Origin: CBDBLK01 sp965243145
Lineage (GTDB): Bacteria > Bdellovibrionota > Bacteriovoracia > Bacteriovoracales > Bacteriovoracaceae
Direction of reading: 5' to 3'
Length of the DNA: 64,000 bases
Assembly (NCBI GenBank): GCA_965243145.1
Contig: CBDEUB010000002.1
Span: 2,170,001-2,234,000 of the forward strand
Made by a program: the position numbers and the translations under genes. A model generated the notes under the pieces. It made no database searches, was not told the DNA's origin, and saw only the letters and a program-made list of their open reading frames with translations. Positions 34,948 through 42,535 of this stretch are shown here, one piece after another (the stretch's first letter is position 1; the number at the start of each line of letters is the position of its first letter).

Positions 34948-36228
34948 TTGAGCAGTGACGAAAAAGATGACGATTTCGATCTCACTCCCCTCGACCAGCT
35001 TTCGGAATATTCCCACGAATCCGATACCGAAACAGACCGTTTATTAGAAGAAGCGCAGGAGGAATCTGCGGAAGAGACTTCGGCGGAGGAAACCACCCCG
35101 GAAGAATCGCTGTCGGAAGAACAAACTTCGGAAGACATTTTTCAAGGAGATGGGGCCGAAGAAGAAACGACTTTTGAAAACGATTGGGGTGAGACTGGCG
35201 CGGGGGATGCAGGGGAAGGGGATTTTGCGGAGGAATCCGGGCCAGAAACCGCCGCGGAATCTGGTGCGGAGGAATCTGAAGAATTGGGCCAAGATTTTGC
35301 CGAAGATGTGGCCGAAGAATCTGCTGAAGAATCCGTCGAAGAACCGCAAAGCGAATTTGGCGATGGGCCGGCCGAAGAATCCGTTGAAAATCTGGCCGAA
35401 GAACCGGCCGAAGAAGTTACTGAAGAACCTGTTGAAGATGTGGCCGCAGAGTCTGCACCCGTTGAACCACCACCCGTTGTCACTCAGGAAAATTTCCAGG
35501 ATTTGCGCGATTTTAGCGAGGCGATCAGTTACGGCACGGTGGGCATAGGAGGCAATCCGCCCTTTGGCCTGCTGGTGCGGGGGGTGCGCTACCGCGAAGA
35601 TGCCGAACGCATTTTATCCATTCTGCGCGAGCACGGTTTGTGTACCCAGGAAAATGAAAAAGTCTTGTGGAGTTCCCTGGAGAACGGCAATCTTCTCATC
35701 TCCCAAATTAGCGAGTATTCGGCAGTGTATTTGGCCCACCGTTTGAGGCGCTTTGATGCCGACATTCAAGTGGGGTTGAGCGATGAACTTCACCCCTCCA
35801 AACACTATGCTCAAGATGAGCGCGGACTGGTGAGCAAATACTCTCTCAAGCAAAATATCAGCGAGAACGAAGACCTTTCTTCCCACATCGTGGATGCCCA
35901 GGACATCATTGTGGCCACTGCCGCCGCACCCGTCGGTTACCGTATTCGCCGCTATATTCAAGCGGTGATGGCCCACAGTGTGTTGAACCGTGAAGAATTG
36001 GGCGACATTCAGCAAAATTGGCCAAATGACGAAAAGGCCGCTTTTCCCCTGAACGATTTATTTGGCGAACTGGCCGAACAATTAAAAAGTGATGCCTTTA
36101 AACGGGGTGGCAATGCCGTCGTGGGAGTCAAGTATCAAATTATTCCCTTGCCGGAGGTGCGTGAACCTGGCCAACCTGCTTATAAAATGATTTGCACCGG
36201 AGATGCGGTTTGGTTGGAGAGTGAATGA
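34948..36228 (+). CDS. acidic-repeat protein with C-terminal YbjQ-like domain
   Basis: 426 residues from a TTG three nt after secA. Residues about 1-175 are extremely acidic, built of imperfect EESxEE / AEEPxEE repeats and probably disordered. The C-terminal part fits the YbjQ/UPF0145 fold: DAQDIIVATAAAPVGYRI near residue 315, the helix LFGELAEQLKSDAFKRG, then GNAVVGVKYQIIPL and the closing TGDAVWLESE. The middle domain (GLLVRGVRYREDAERIL) resembles a SPOR/ACT-like small fold but is not assignable. Its function is unknown. The glpD start lies at its 3' end. Confidence 0.75.
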   Translation: MSSDEKDDDFDLTPLDQLSEYSHESDTETDRLLEEAQEESAEETSAEETTPEESLSEEQTSEDIFQGDGAEEETTFENDWGETGAGDAGEGDFAEESGPETAAESGAEESEELGQDFAEDVAEESAEESVEEPQSEFGDGPAEESVENLAEEPAEEVTEEPVEDVAAESAPVEPPPVVTQENFQDLRDFSEAISYGTVGIGGNPPFGLLVRGVRYREDAERILSILREHGLCTQENEKVLWSSLENGNLLISQISEYSAVYLAHRLRRFDADIQVGLSDELHPSKHYAQDERGLVSKYSLKQNISENEDLSSHIVDAQDIIVATAAAPVGYRIRRYIQAVMAHSVLNREELGDIQQNWPNDEKAAFPLNDLFGELAEQLKSDAFKRGGNAVVGVKYQIIPLPEVREPGQPAYKMICTGDAVWLESE

Positions 36229-36229
36229 A

Positions 36230-37585
36230 GTGACTTCTCCGTTGTTCCGTGTGGCCGATGATTACCCGGTAGTGGTGGTCGGCGGAGGCATCTTGGGTGC
36301 TGGCCTTTTCCGCGAATTTTCTCTGCACCGGACGGGTTGCTTGTTGGTGGACAAAGGGGATTTTGCCAGTCAAACGAGCCAATCCTCTTCCAAAATGTTG
36401 CACGGCGGGCTGCGCTATTTGGAGACTTTCGATTTCGCTTTGGTCAAGGAAGCGCTGGGGGAAAGGGCGCATTGGTTGCGGGTGGCCCCCCATTTGTGCT
36501 ATTCCAAGCGCTTTTATTTTCCCGTTTTTAAAAGGGATGCCCGTCCGCTTTGGAAAGTGAAACTGGGGCTGTGGCTCTACCATGTGTTGGCGGGATTTCA
36601 GGGGCGGCATCACACTTTTGTGTCTCGCGGCCGTGCCGCGGAGATTTTTCCCCAATTGCGGCGGGAAAATCTGGCCGGTGCCGGCGTCTACAACGATGCC
36701 ATCGTCAACGATGCCAAGTTGGCGTTGGAAATTATCTATGACGGGCTTTGCTTTGAAGGGTGCCAGGCCCTCAATTATGTCGGCCTGGAGGCCATGGAAA
36801 AGCGCAAGGGCCTGTGGTGTTTGCGCCTCAAAGACCAATTGACTGGCATGAGTCGTGAAATAGTGGCCCAAAAAGTGGTTTTTGCCACGGGGCCTTTTAG
36901 TGATCAACTCTTCGCCAAGCTCAAGGCCTTCCCCTGGCGGCCCAAACTGCTGCCCTCCAAGGGCAGTCATTTGTGGATCAAAAGGGAGGCCTTGGGAGTG
37001 GCCCATCCCATGATCCTTTCGGCCGAGGGTGGGCGGGTGATTTTTGTCATCCCCCAGGGGGAAAAAGTATTGGTGGGAACCACGGAAGTTCCGGTGGATG
37101 AAGTTGATTTTGATCCCCGTCCCTCTCCCGGTGAAGTGGATTATTTGCGCAATCACCTCAAGCACTATTTCCCCGGTTGCTCCGTCGGAGAATCGGACAT
37201 TGTGGGGAGTTTTGCGGGCGTGCGTCCGTTGGTGAGGAAGGGCGGCACTACTGCGGCCTCGCGCACTTCGCGGGTTCACAAAATATTTCAACCGGAAGAG
37301 GGGATTTTCGTCGTGATGGGGGGCAAATATACCACCTTTCGCCTGGCCGCGGCCGACTTGGCAGCACCTTTGTTGCGCCAAGTGGGGGGGGCCTACAATC
37401 CCCAACTCTCCCGCTCGCCATTGCGGGTGAGAAGCGTTGTGCCATCTTTTCAAACTTGGGAACCCAACCAGGCCGATATAGACCGGATTATTGCACGGGA
37501 GCGGCCGCGCACCAACGGCGATATTATAGAGCGGCGCTTAGGATTGCTCAACGCCGATCCCTTGCGGGGATTGAAACTCTTATAA
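36230..37585 (+). CDS. glpD: FAD-dependent glycerol-3-phosphate dehydrogenase, short form
   Basis: About 451 residues from the GTG at 36230, chosen for a GGAGA nine nt upstream; ATG 36203 and GTG 36221 are in frame upstream. The dinucleotide-binding motif VVVVGGGILGAGLFREF is at the N terminus, then QTSQSSSKMLHGGLRYLE, NDAIVNDAKLALE, LPSKGSHLWI and VPVDEVDFDPRPSPGEVDYL, as in GlpD. It oxidises glycerol-3-phosphate to dihydroxyacetone phosphate at the membrane. GlpD is usually 500-550 residues; this one lacks most of the C-terminal cap domain, ending soon after FVVMGGKYTTFRLAA, so the exact substrate is less certain. Confidence 0.85.
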   Translation: MTSPLFRVADDYPVVVVGGGILGAGLFREFSLHRTGCLLVDKGDFASQTSQSSSKMLHGGLRYLETFDFALVKEALGERAHWLRVAPHLCYSKRFYFPVFKRDARPLWKVKLGLWLYHVLAGFQGRHHTFVSRGRAAEIFPQLRRENLAGAGVYNDAIVNDAKLALEIIYDGLCFEGCQALNYVGLEAMEKRKGLWCLRLKDQLTGMSREIVAQKVVFATGPFSDQLFAKLKAFPWRPKLLPSKGSHLWIKREALGVAHPMILSAEGGRVIFVIPQGEKVLVGTTEVPVDEVDFDPRPSPGEVDYLRNHLKHYFPGCSVGESDIVGSFAGVRPLVRKGGTTAASRTSRVHKIFQPEEGIFVVMGGKYTTFRLAAADLAAPLLRQVGGAYNPQLSRSPLRVRSVVPSFQTWEPNQADIDRIIARERPRTNGDIIERRLGLLNADPLRGLKLL

Positions 37586-37595
37586 GTTTAACATA

Positions 37596-37630
37596 AAATG
37601 CCTTGGTGGCCGCCATGGTGGCGGGCATTT
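37596..37630 (+). terminator. long hairpin between glpD and bufferin-like gene
   Basis: AAATGCC (37596-37602) pairs with GGCATTT (37624-37630). Inside, GCCGC (37609-37613) pairs with GTGGC (37618-37622), with one G-T pair, around a CATG loop. No clear T-run follows, so it may be a terminator of glpD, a processing site, or a leader structure of the small gene at 37650. Confidence 0.4.
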
Positions 37631-37649
37631 AAACCTTCGAGGAGGAGAG

Positions 37650-37913
37650 ATGAAAAAGGAATTGGCCCTTTCCCTGGCGGTGGCGGCCCTGTCTGCGGCA
37701 CCCATTTCAGCGGCCAGCAGAACCGATCAGGAAAAGTGTTATGGTGTGGCCAAAAAAGGCCAAAATGACTGCGCTACCAAAACCCACTCTTGCCATGCCA
37801 AGGCCCAACAAGATGGCCAAAAGGACGAATGGGTGTATGTTCCCAAAGGATTGTGTAGCAAATTGGTGGGCGGGGCGTTGACTCCCCCCAATCCGGCCCC
37901 CAAGCAAAACTAG
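37650..37913 (+). CDS. bufferin-like small protein (DUF2282, BufA1 type)
   Basis: An 87-residue protein with a strong GGAGGAG Shine-Dalgarno. A signal sequence (ALSLAVAALSAAPISA) precedes a mature part with four cysteines in the BufA1 pattern: EKCYGVAKKGQNDCATK, HSCHAK and PKGLCSKLVGG. In characterised systems such precursors are modified on cysteine by a DUF692 (MNIO) enzyme, BufB, with a partner BufC, and bind copper or zinc. Neither partner is next to it here: glpD is upstream and pepP begins 4 nt downstream. The modifying enzymes may be elsewhere, or the protein may work unmodified. Confidence 0.8.
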   Translation: MKKELALSLAVAALSAAPISAASRTDQEKCYGVAKKGQNDCATKTHSCHAKAQQDGQKDEWVYVPKGLCSKLVGGALTPPNPAPKQN

Positions 37914-37917
37914 GCCG

Positions 37918-39258
37918 GTGGATCAAGCTGTCTATCAAAGGCGTCGCGCTTCTCTGGCCCGGACAATCGGCGAAGGGTTGGCGATCGTGCCGGCGGGAAC
38001 GCCCAAAGTGCGCTCCCACGACACCCACTTTCCCTTTCGCCAGGATTCCGATTTTTATTACTTGACCGGGTTTAAGGAGTGCGATGCCTATTTGGTAATG
38101 CAAATTAGCGGAGGCCAATCCCGCGACATTCTCTTGGTTCGGCCCAAGAACCCCAAGGCCGAAATGTGGGAGGGTAAACGCCTGGGAGTGGAAGAAGCGC
38201 GCCAGCGCATGGGCGTGGATCAGAGTTTTCCCGTCCACGAATTTTCCCGCCGCTTGGGGGAATTTATGCAAGGGCACAGGCGGGTTTATTTCGATTTGCA
38301 TGATCGGAACTTGATGGAGAAGGTTCTCCAGGCCTGTCGCCAGCGGGATTTGCGCCGCCGGAAAAAAGTTTTTTTTCCCGAGAGTTTTCACCGCCTCAAC
38401 GATGTAATCGGGCGCATGCGCCTGATCAAGGAAGACGGGGAAATTGAATTGATGAAACGGGCCGCCGCCGCCAGTGATGTGGCCCATCGGGCCGCCATGG
38501 CCTTTGCCTCCGAGGGCAAAAATGAATCCGAGGTGCAAAATCTCATGGATTATCTCTTCCGCCGTCACGGTGCCGGAGGTGAGGCCTATGCTTCCATTGT
38601 CGCGGGCGGGGCCAATGGATTGGTTTTGCACTACACTGCCAACAATGCCCCCCTGGTGGCCGGGGACATGTTATTGATTGATGCCGGTGCCGAGGTGGAA
38701 TATTACGCCAGCGATGTCACCCGCACTTTTCCGGTGAATGGCCGCTACACTTCCGCCCAGAGAGAAATTTACAACTTGGTTTTAGCGGCCCAAAAGGCGG
38801 CCTTTGAACTGGCCCGGCCGGGGCAAACTCTGGCCGAAATGCACCGCTGTGCCTCGCTCACTCTGATCCAGGGACTCGTCGAACTCAAAATTTTGGTGGG
38901 CAAACCCGAAGAAATCTTGGAGAAAAAGGAACACCGCCGTTACTACCCCCACGGCACTGGCCACTGGTTGGGCCTCGATGTTCACGACCAGTGTCCCTAT
39001 CTCCAGGCCGACCTCGAAGATGTGATTTTGGCCCCCGGAATGGCATTTACCGTGGAGCCGGGACTTTATTTTCCCGCAGACGACGAGAAGGTTCCCGCCG
39101 CCTACCGTGGAATAGCGGTAAGGATTGAAGACGACCTTCTCATCACTGAAAGCGGACACCAAAACCTCACCGCCGCCATACCTAAAGAAGTGGCCCAAGT
39201 CGAAGAGGCCTGCCGGCGGGATTGGCGGGAATTGACAAAGTGTAAAGATTCGTTTTAA
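37918..39258 (+). CDS. pepP: Xaa-Pro aminopeptidase (M24B)
   Basis: 446 residues from a GTG. It releases N-terminal residues next to proline. The N-terminal creatinase-like domain has FPFRQDSDFYYLTGF. The pita-bread catalytic domain has the metal ligands in LLIDAGAEVEYYASDVTRTF (two Asp), HGTGHWLGLDVHD (His), VEPGLYF (Glu) and VRIEDDLLIT (Glu). HYTANNAPL is also family-typical. It follows the bufferin-like gene by 4 nt and is probably cotranscribed with it. Confidence 0.95.
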   Translation: MDQAVYQRRRASLARTIGEGLAIVPAGTPKVRSHDTHFPFRQDSDFYYLTGFKECDAYLVMQISGGQSRDILLVRPKNPKAEMWEGKRLGVEEARQRMGVDQSFPVHEFSRRLGEFMQGHRRVYFDLHDRNLMEKVLQACRQRDLRRRKKVFFPESFHRLNDVIGRMRLIKEDGEIELMKRAAAASDVAHRAAMAFASEGKNESEVQNLMDYLFRRHGAGGEAYASIVAGGANGLVLHYTANNAPLVAGDMLLIDAGAEVEYYASDVTRTFPVNGRYTSAQREIYNLVLAAQKAAFELARPGQTLAEMHRCASLTLIQGLVELKILVGKPEEILEKKEHRRYYPHGTGHWLGLDVHDQCPYLQADLEDVILAPGMAFTVEPGLYFPADDEKVPAAYRGIAVRIEDDLLITESGHQNLTAAIPKEVAQVEEACRRDWRELTKCKDSF

Positions 39259-39328
39259 AATCTTAAATGTAGATTAAGGACGATCTTTCTTTAGAGAGCA
39301 AGGAGGCCCTTACCGTGCTAAAAAATTA

Positions 39329-40408
39329 TTGCCCTTGACATTTCTGCTGGCCTTATTAGTTACATGTGGTGACGATGATGAGCAATCCAGCGGGGGAGCG
39401 TTGAATTATTCGGGCAGTATTCCGCGTTTTTCCGTAGACCCTTTGAGAGATACGGGAGTGGAACTCGGGGCCATTAATTTTTTCCACTCTTGGCCCAAAA
39501 AATTCTTTAATAATATGGTGGTGGTGCCAAATGCTGTGGCACAGAGTTCGCGCATCAGTTGCAGCAGTCAGAACAATTTTGTGAATGAGGCCCCTCAAAT
39601 TTATGAGCGCGCGGCCAGCAATGAGGGCCTGGACTATGCCATTCAATTTTATGCCCAGGCCTTATTTTATGACTGCAATGCCCGTCAACAGGTGCAAGAC
39701 GACGGAGTCTCTCAAACAGAGGAACCAGACCCCAACAACCCCGCTGAAGATATTCCCATTTTAACTGCTAAAGTTATCAATTCACAAAACCCCGAGGCCC
39801 TGACCCGCTTTGTTTCCTGGACTGACATTCCCGAGTCGGAAAATGTGAGTGGTATCCTGGTTAATAAATATCTCTATGATGATGGTGATATATCGAGGAC
39901 ACGCATCGACTTAAAAATTAACAATGGGGCGAGGTCTGTATGGGGTGTTTTGCATTACAACTTTTCTGGAGGTGTGAACGCCTACACCAAATTTGCCTTT
40001 CGGGAAGTTTTGCGGGCAGATGGTTCAGTCGAAGAACACCGTGTCTCAGGTCGCCATTGGGACAGCACGGATCAAACCGTTATTATCGTCAAGGCCCGGG
40101 CCATTGCTGGGCGTGGAGTATCAATCTTTAGATGGCGGTGTGCTGGTGTAGCAGTGGCCAATATCAACAATCCTTGTTCAAGCGTTGGCCCTGCTAATGA
40201 TGCAAATTACTACGATGAAGACGGGAATGAAATAACCAACGCAACCGAGATCAATAATTCTGGCCTAGACAGGGATCCGGCCAACGATATGCTTGATATT
40301 GGTGACTATTTCTTTCAGGGAAATGATGGAGGAACGGCCTTTTTTCATGTCGATGTGGATCCCGAAGACCCGGATGGGGTAGTCGACTTGGGTTATAATC
40401 CGAACTGA
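39329..40408 (+). CDS. hypothetical lipoprotein with probable frameshift at its start
   Basis: The open frame begins at a TTG at 39329 and codes LLALLVTC-GDDDE, a lipobox followed by acidic residues, so the mature protein would be lipid-anchored. The only good Shine-Dalgarno, AAGGAGG at 39300-39306, is spaced for a GTG at 39315 that is out of frame. One more A in the A6 run at 39320-39325 would join them to give a normal signal peptide (MLKKLLPLTFLLALLVTC). The mature part (about 340 residues) is acidic with no known domain; a repeated DxDGDxxxx-like ending (DVDPEDPDGVVDLG) is seen. No close neighbour suggests a role. Confidence 0.7.
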   Translation: MPLTFLLALLVTCGDDDEQSSGGALNYSGSIPRFSVDPLRDTGVELGAINFFHSWPKKFFNNMVVVPNAVAQSSRISCSSQNNFVNEAPQIYERAASNEGLDYAIQFYAQALFYDCNARQQVQDDGVSQTEEPDPNNPAEDIPILTAKVINSQNPEALTRFVSWTDIPESENVSGILVNKYLYDDGDISRTRIDLKINNGARSVWGVLHYNFSGGVNAYTKFAFREVLRADGSVEEHRVSGRHWDSTDQTVIIVKARAIAGRGVSIFRWRCAGVAVANINNPCSSVGPANDANYYDEDGNEITNATEINNSGLDRDPANDMLDIGDYFFQGNDGGTAFFHVDVDPEDPDGVVDLGYNPN

Positions 40409-40549
40409 AAATGCAGGCCTAAACTCTTGGATTTAATGGCCATATTTGAGAATATTGCTCTTTTTTGGTAAAATTGCGCTTGTTGTTGTCGAGTTTATGG
40501 TATAGCTTCGGTAGACAATAGATAATTTGTATTAAAGGGTTGTGTAGAT

Positions 40550-40933
40550 TTGAAAGATTTTGCGGAAGGGTTATTAAAAATCCACAAATCAAGTGGTTTT
40601 CATCCTTTTTTGATAATTATTCTTGTATTATCTGCTTTACTGGCCGCTTCATTTTATTTTCACGCTCCCTTTTGGATTCAAGTAATCATTATGATGTTAT
40701 TTTGCATTATCTGTATATGTTTTTTGTATCTATTTTTTGAAAAAGCGCGAAAAGACCCTGATTTTTGTCGCTCGGAGTCTCATGTTCAAAAAATGACAGC
40801 ACTCAGAATAGGCGAAAAAATGGGAAGTAATCTAAGCACTATAGACATGGATAAATTAAATAGTATTCCGAGAAATAAAAATACAAACGGCAATGGCAAT
40901 TCCTCAAATATTTCTACAGGGGATAGAAAATGA
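40550..40933 (+). CDS. hypothetical membrane protein, two transmembrane segments
   Basis: 127 residues from a TTG (AAAGGG ten nt upstream). Two adjacent hydrophobic helices (about residues 20-38 and 41-64) are followed by a polar, asparagine-rich tail (NKNTNGNGNSSN). The gene is AT-rich. Its stop overlaps the ATG of the next gene (ATGA), so the two form a unit. Small two-helix proteins paired with a small soluble protein are a layout seen in abortive defence and toxin systems, but nothing in this sequence proves that. Confidence 0.65.
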   Translation: MKDFAEGLLKIHKSSGFHPFLIIILVLSALLAASFYFHAPFWIQVIIMMLFCIICICFLYLFFEKARKDPDFCRSESHVQKMTALRIGEKMGSNLSTIDMDKLNSIPRNKNTNGNGNSSNISTGDRK

Positions 40934-41220
40934 GTCTCTTTGTCGTTATCGTTGAGCGGGATTACAGAAGGTCTTATAAAAATTTTCACGATAATTTTGT
41001 TAATCATCAGAAGATAACGAATTGGTGGCACTACTTAACGAGTTGTTATATTGTTAAAACAAACTTTACCTATGACGAGCTATCAAACCATTGCAAGTCT
41101 TGTCTCAAAGAATTTCGTTATGAAGATACCCATATAGTTCTATCTGTAAACCTTGACCATGCTCAAGGGTGGTTGCCAAGTGATGCGTGGGAATGGATAA
41201 GTAAAAATGCCTGCGAGTAA
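40930..41220 (+). CDS. small protein, possible ferredoxin-like (Cas2/GhoS-like) fold
   Basis: 96 residues, overlapping the membrane protein gene by 4 nt. It starts with a hydrophobic strand MSLFVVIVERDYRR. It contains WWHYLTSCYIVKTNFTYDEL, then THIVLSVNLDHAQGWLPSDAWEWI. This beta-alpha-beta pattern with a WxHYL...T motif resembles small SinR/Cas2-like proteins found in mobile and defence loci. The resemblance is from memory of the pattern and needs a profile search. Function unknown. Confidence 0.6.
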   Translation: MSLFVVIVERDYRRSYKNFHDNFVNHQKITNWWHYLTSCYIVKTNFTYDELSNHCKSCLKEFRYEDTHIVLSVNLDHAQGWLPSDAWEWISKNACE

Positions 41221-41616
41221 TAAAATCATATATGTTGGAGTTCATGCCTGCTAATCAGGTTTTTCATTGGTGATTTAAGTTCTCCTCCGCATTTCGAGCA
41301 TTTTTTGGGAGAGATTGTTTTTTCCCTTTTGATTCCATTTATCATTGCGATCGTTTTTACTTCTAGTGTCCTGAGGGAGAGGCGGCCTTGGCATTTTATA
41401 AAAGTTTGAAGTGCCCATGATTTCGCATTGGCAAATGGCCAAAAATCTTAACTGGCCCCTAAGTGCTGAAGTCACGATGCATGGCGTCATCAATTAAGTG
41501 GCCCACTATGCAAAAGTTTTACGCACTTTAAAGAATAGTTGACACAGATCATTTTTTGGTGTTTATTGGGCCTACTCGCGGGCAATAATGCTCGGTGAAC
41601 TTTTTAAGGAGTTTTT
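41221..41616 (+). other. 396-bp stretch without a convincing gene
   Basis: The frame of the 96-residue protein stays open past its TAA TAA to a TGA at 41407-41409 and codes a hydrophobic piece (GEIVFSLLIPFIIAIVFTSS), but has no usual start codon. It may be a remnant of a third membrane-protein gene. The right part holds the promoter for the 41617 gene. No RNA gene is apparent. Confidence 0.4.
41539..41567 (+). promoter_or_regulatory. sigma-70-type promoter for the 41617 gene
   Basis: A perfect TTGACA (41539-41544) is followed after 17 nt by TTTATT (41562-41567). The gene starts 50 nt later with AAGGAG before its ATG. Confidence 0.5.
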
Positions 41617-42249
41617 ATGCGAGTTGTCAAATCTTTCCTTTATCTCTTTTGCGCAGTCTCAATTGGCCTTGCCCACGCCAACGGAGCGGAATGGTTGCAG
41701 GTTGGGCCTGGGGTTCTTCTGAATGAAAGTGGAGAGGCCCGCTGTAAAATAACCGGCGAGCATGGCGAATTTTTCTCTAGGCCCGCTTTTGAGGATTTTG
41801 TTGAGGGCAATCCACAAGCTGAGAGCGTCCTCAATGAACTGGCCGCTTTGAGAGAGTGCGACGAGGGGGATGTGGCCTATGCCGGTATAGTGCTCAACTC
41901 TAAGGACATTCAGATAGCGGGTGTAAGTAGGCCCTTACTTCTTACAGCAACTGTGCTCCAAGGATTTATTAGTGTTGTACAGTGTCTCGCTGGACACTAC
42001 AGGGCCGAAAAACAAAATGAAAAAGGTGATCAAGGAGAGAAGTCTGCTAAGCTGTCCCGCCTTTCCCCGTTGGAGCAACGGGGCCTGGCACTGGTCTCTG
42101 GCCTGGCCGCTTTGGGGGGAGCTGCATTCGCCATTATGCCCCCCACAAGTTTGTCTTCGGCCATTCTTTTTCCCATCGCCGGCAATGTGGCCAACAGTTT
42201 TGGCAGTTTTTCTGCCTGTTACTTTTTGGACAGGGATAATGGCCAATAG
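41617..42249 (+). CDS. exported hypothetical protein with C-terminal hydrophobic region
   Basis: A 210-residue protein with signal peptide (FLYLFCAVSIGLAHANG). The central part is polar with four cysteines in the whole mature chain. Later hydrophobic segments (PLLLTATVLQGFISVVQCL and GLALVSGLAALGGAAFAIM) suggest membrane association. No family is recognised. It has its own promoter and ends in a perfect 8-bp hairpin that includes the stop codon. Confidence 0.75.
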   Translation: MRVVKSFLYLFCAVSIGLAHANGAEWLQVGPGVLLNESGEARCKITGEHGEFFSRPAFEDFVEGNPQAESVLNELAALRECDEGDVAYAGIVLNSKDIQIAGVSRPLLLTATVLQGFISVVQCLAGHYRAEKQNEKGDQGEKSAKLSRLSPLEQRGLALVSGLAALGGAAFAIMPPTSLSSAILFPIAGNVANSFGSFSACYFLDRDNGQ

Positions 42250-42260
42250 GGATATTGGCC
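42241..42260 (+). terminator. perfect 8-bp hairpin over the stop codon
   Basis: GGCCAATA (42241-42248) and TATTGGCC (42253-42260) flank a GGGA loop, followed by TTTCC. The T-run is weak, so termination is likely but not certain. The TAG stop is inside the hairpin. Confidence 0.45.
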
Positions 42261-42398
42261 TTTCCCCGCTAAAGCATTTATTAAATTTGTCGGCCTTATG
42301 GCCTTTTTCGCAAAGTGCCCAGGGCCGCCTTGTGATAAACTCAAAAGTACAGGAAGTGTAACCACTCACACCCCAACTCAAATTGTGGGTATGGCAAG

Positions 42399-42525
42399 GT
42401 CATTGCTCACAATTTAGGTCAGGTTGGGGAGAAGCAAGGCAGAGCGACTGAGGCGTGCTACTAGCACGCCGCAGGGAGCGATGGCGAAGCTGAACCACAA
42501 GATGGCCTGAAGTGTGAGTAATGAC
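42399..42525 (+). ncRNA. 127-nt structured repeat element, copy 2 (leader of FtsB-like gene)
   Basis: Same length as copy 1 and aligned without gaps, 107/127 identical. The ends pair over 13 bp (42399-42411 with 42513-42525) and the internal hairpin (42452-42458/42464-42470, loop TACTA) is perfect. Pairs that differ between copies but stay paired are A5136-T5258 versus C42401-G42523, C5138-G5256 versus T42403-A42521, and A5190-T5202 versus G42455-C42467. The Shine-Dalgarno AGGAAG of the next gene starts right after it at 42526. Both copies therefore sit at the same place relative to translation starts. Confidence 0.75.
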
Positions 42526-42535
42526 AGGAAGTTTT

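Noticed and set aside
39315..39338. Short peptide GTG-CTA...TGA as an upstream regulatory ORF of the lipoprotein
   Set aside because: The peptide plus the downstream frame read together as one normal lipoprotein signal if one A is added, which is the simpler explanation.
41275..41493. 72-residue minus-strand open frame
   Set aside because: No ribosome site, low-complexity basic composition; the opposite strand reads as a more plausible remnant.
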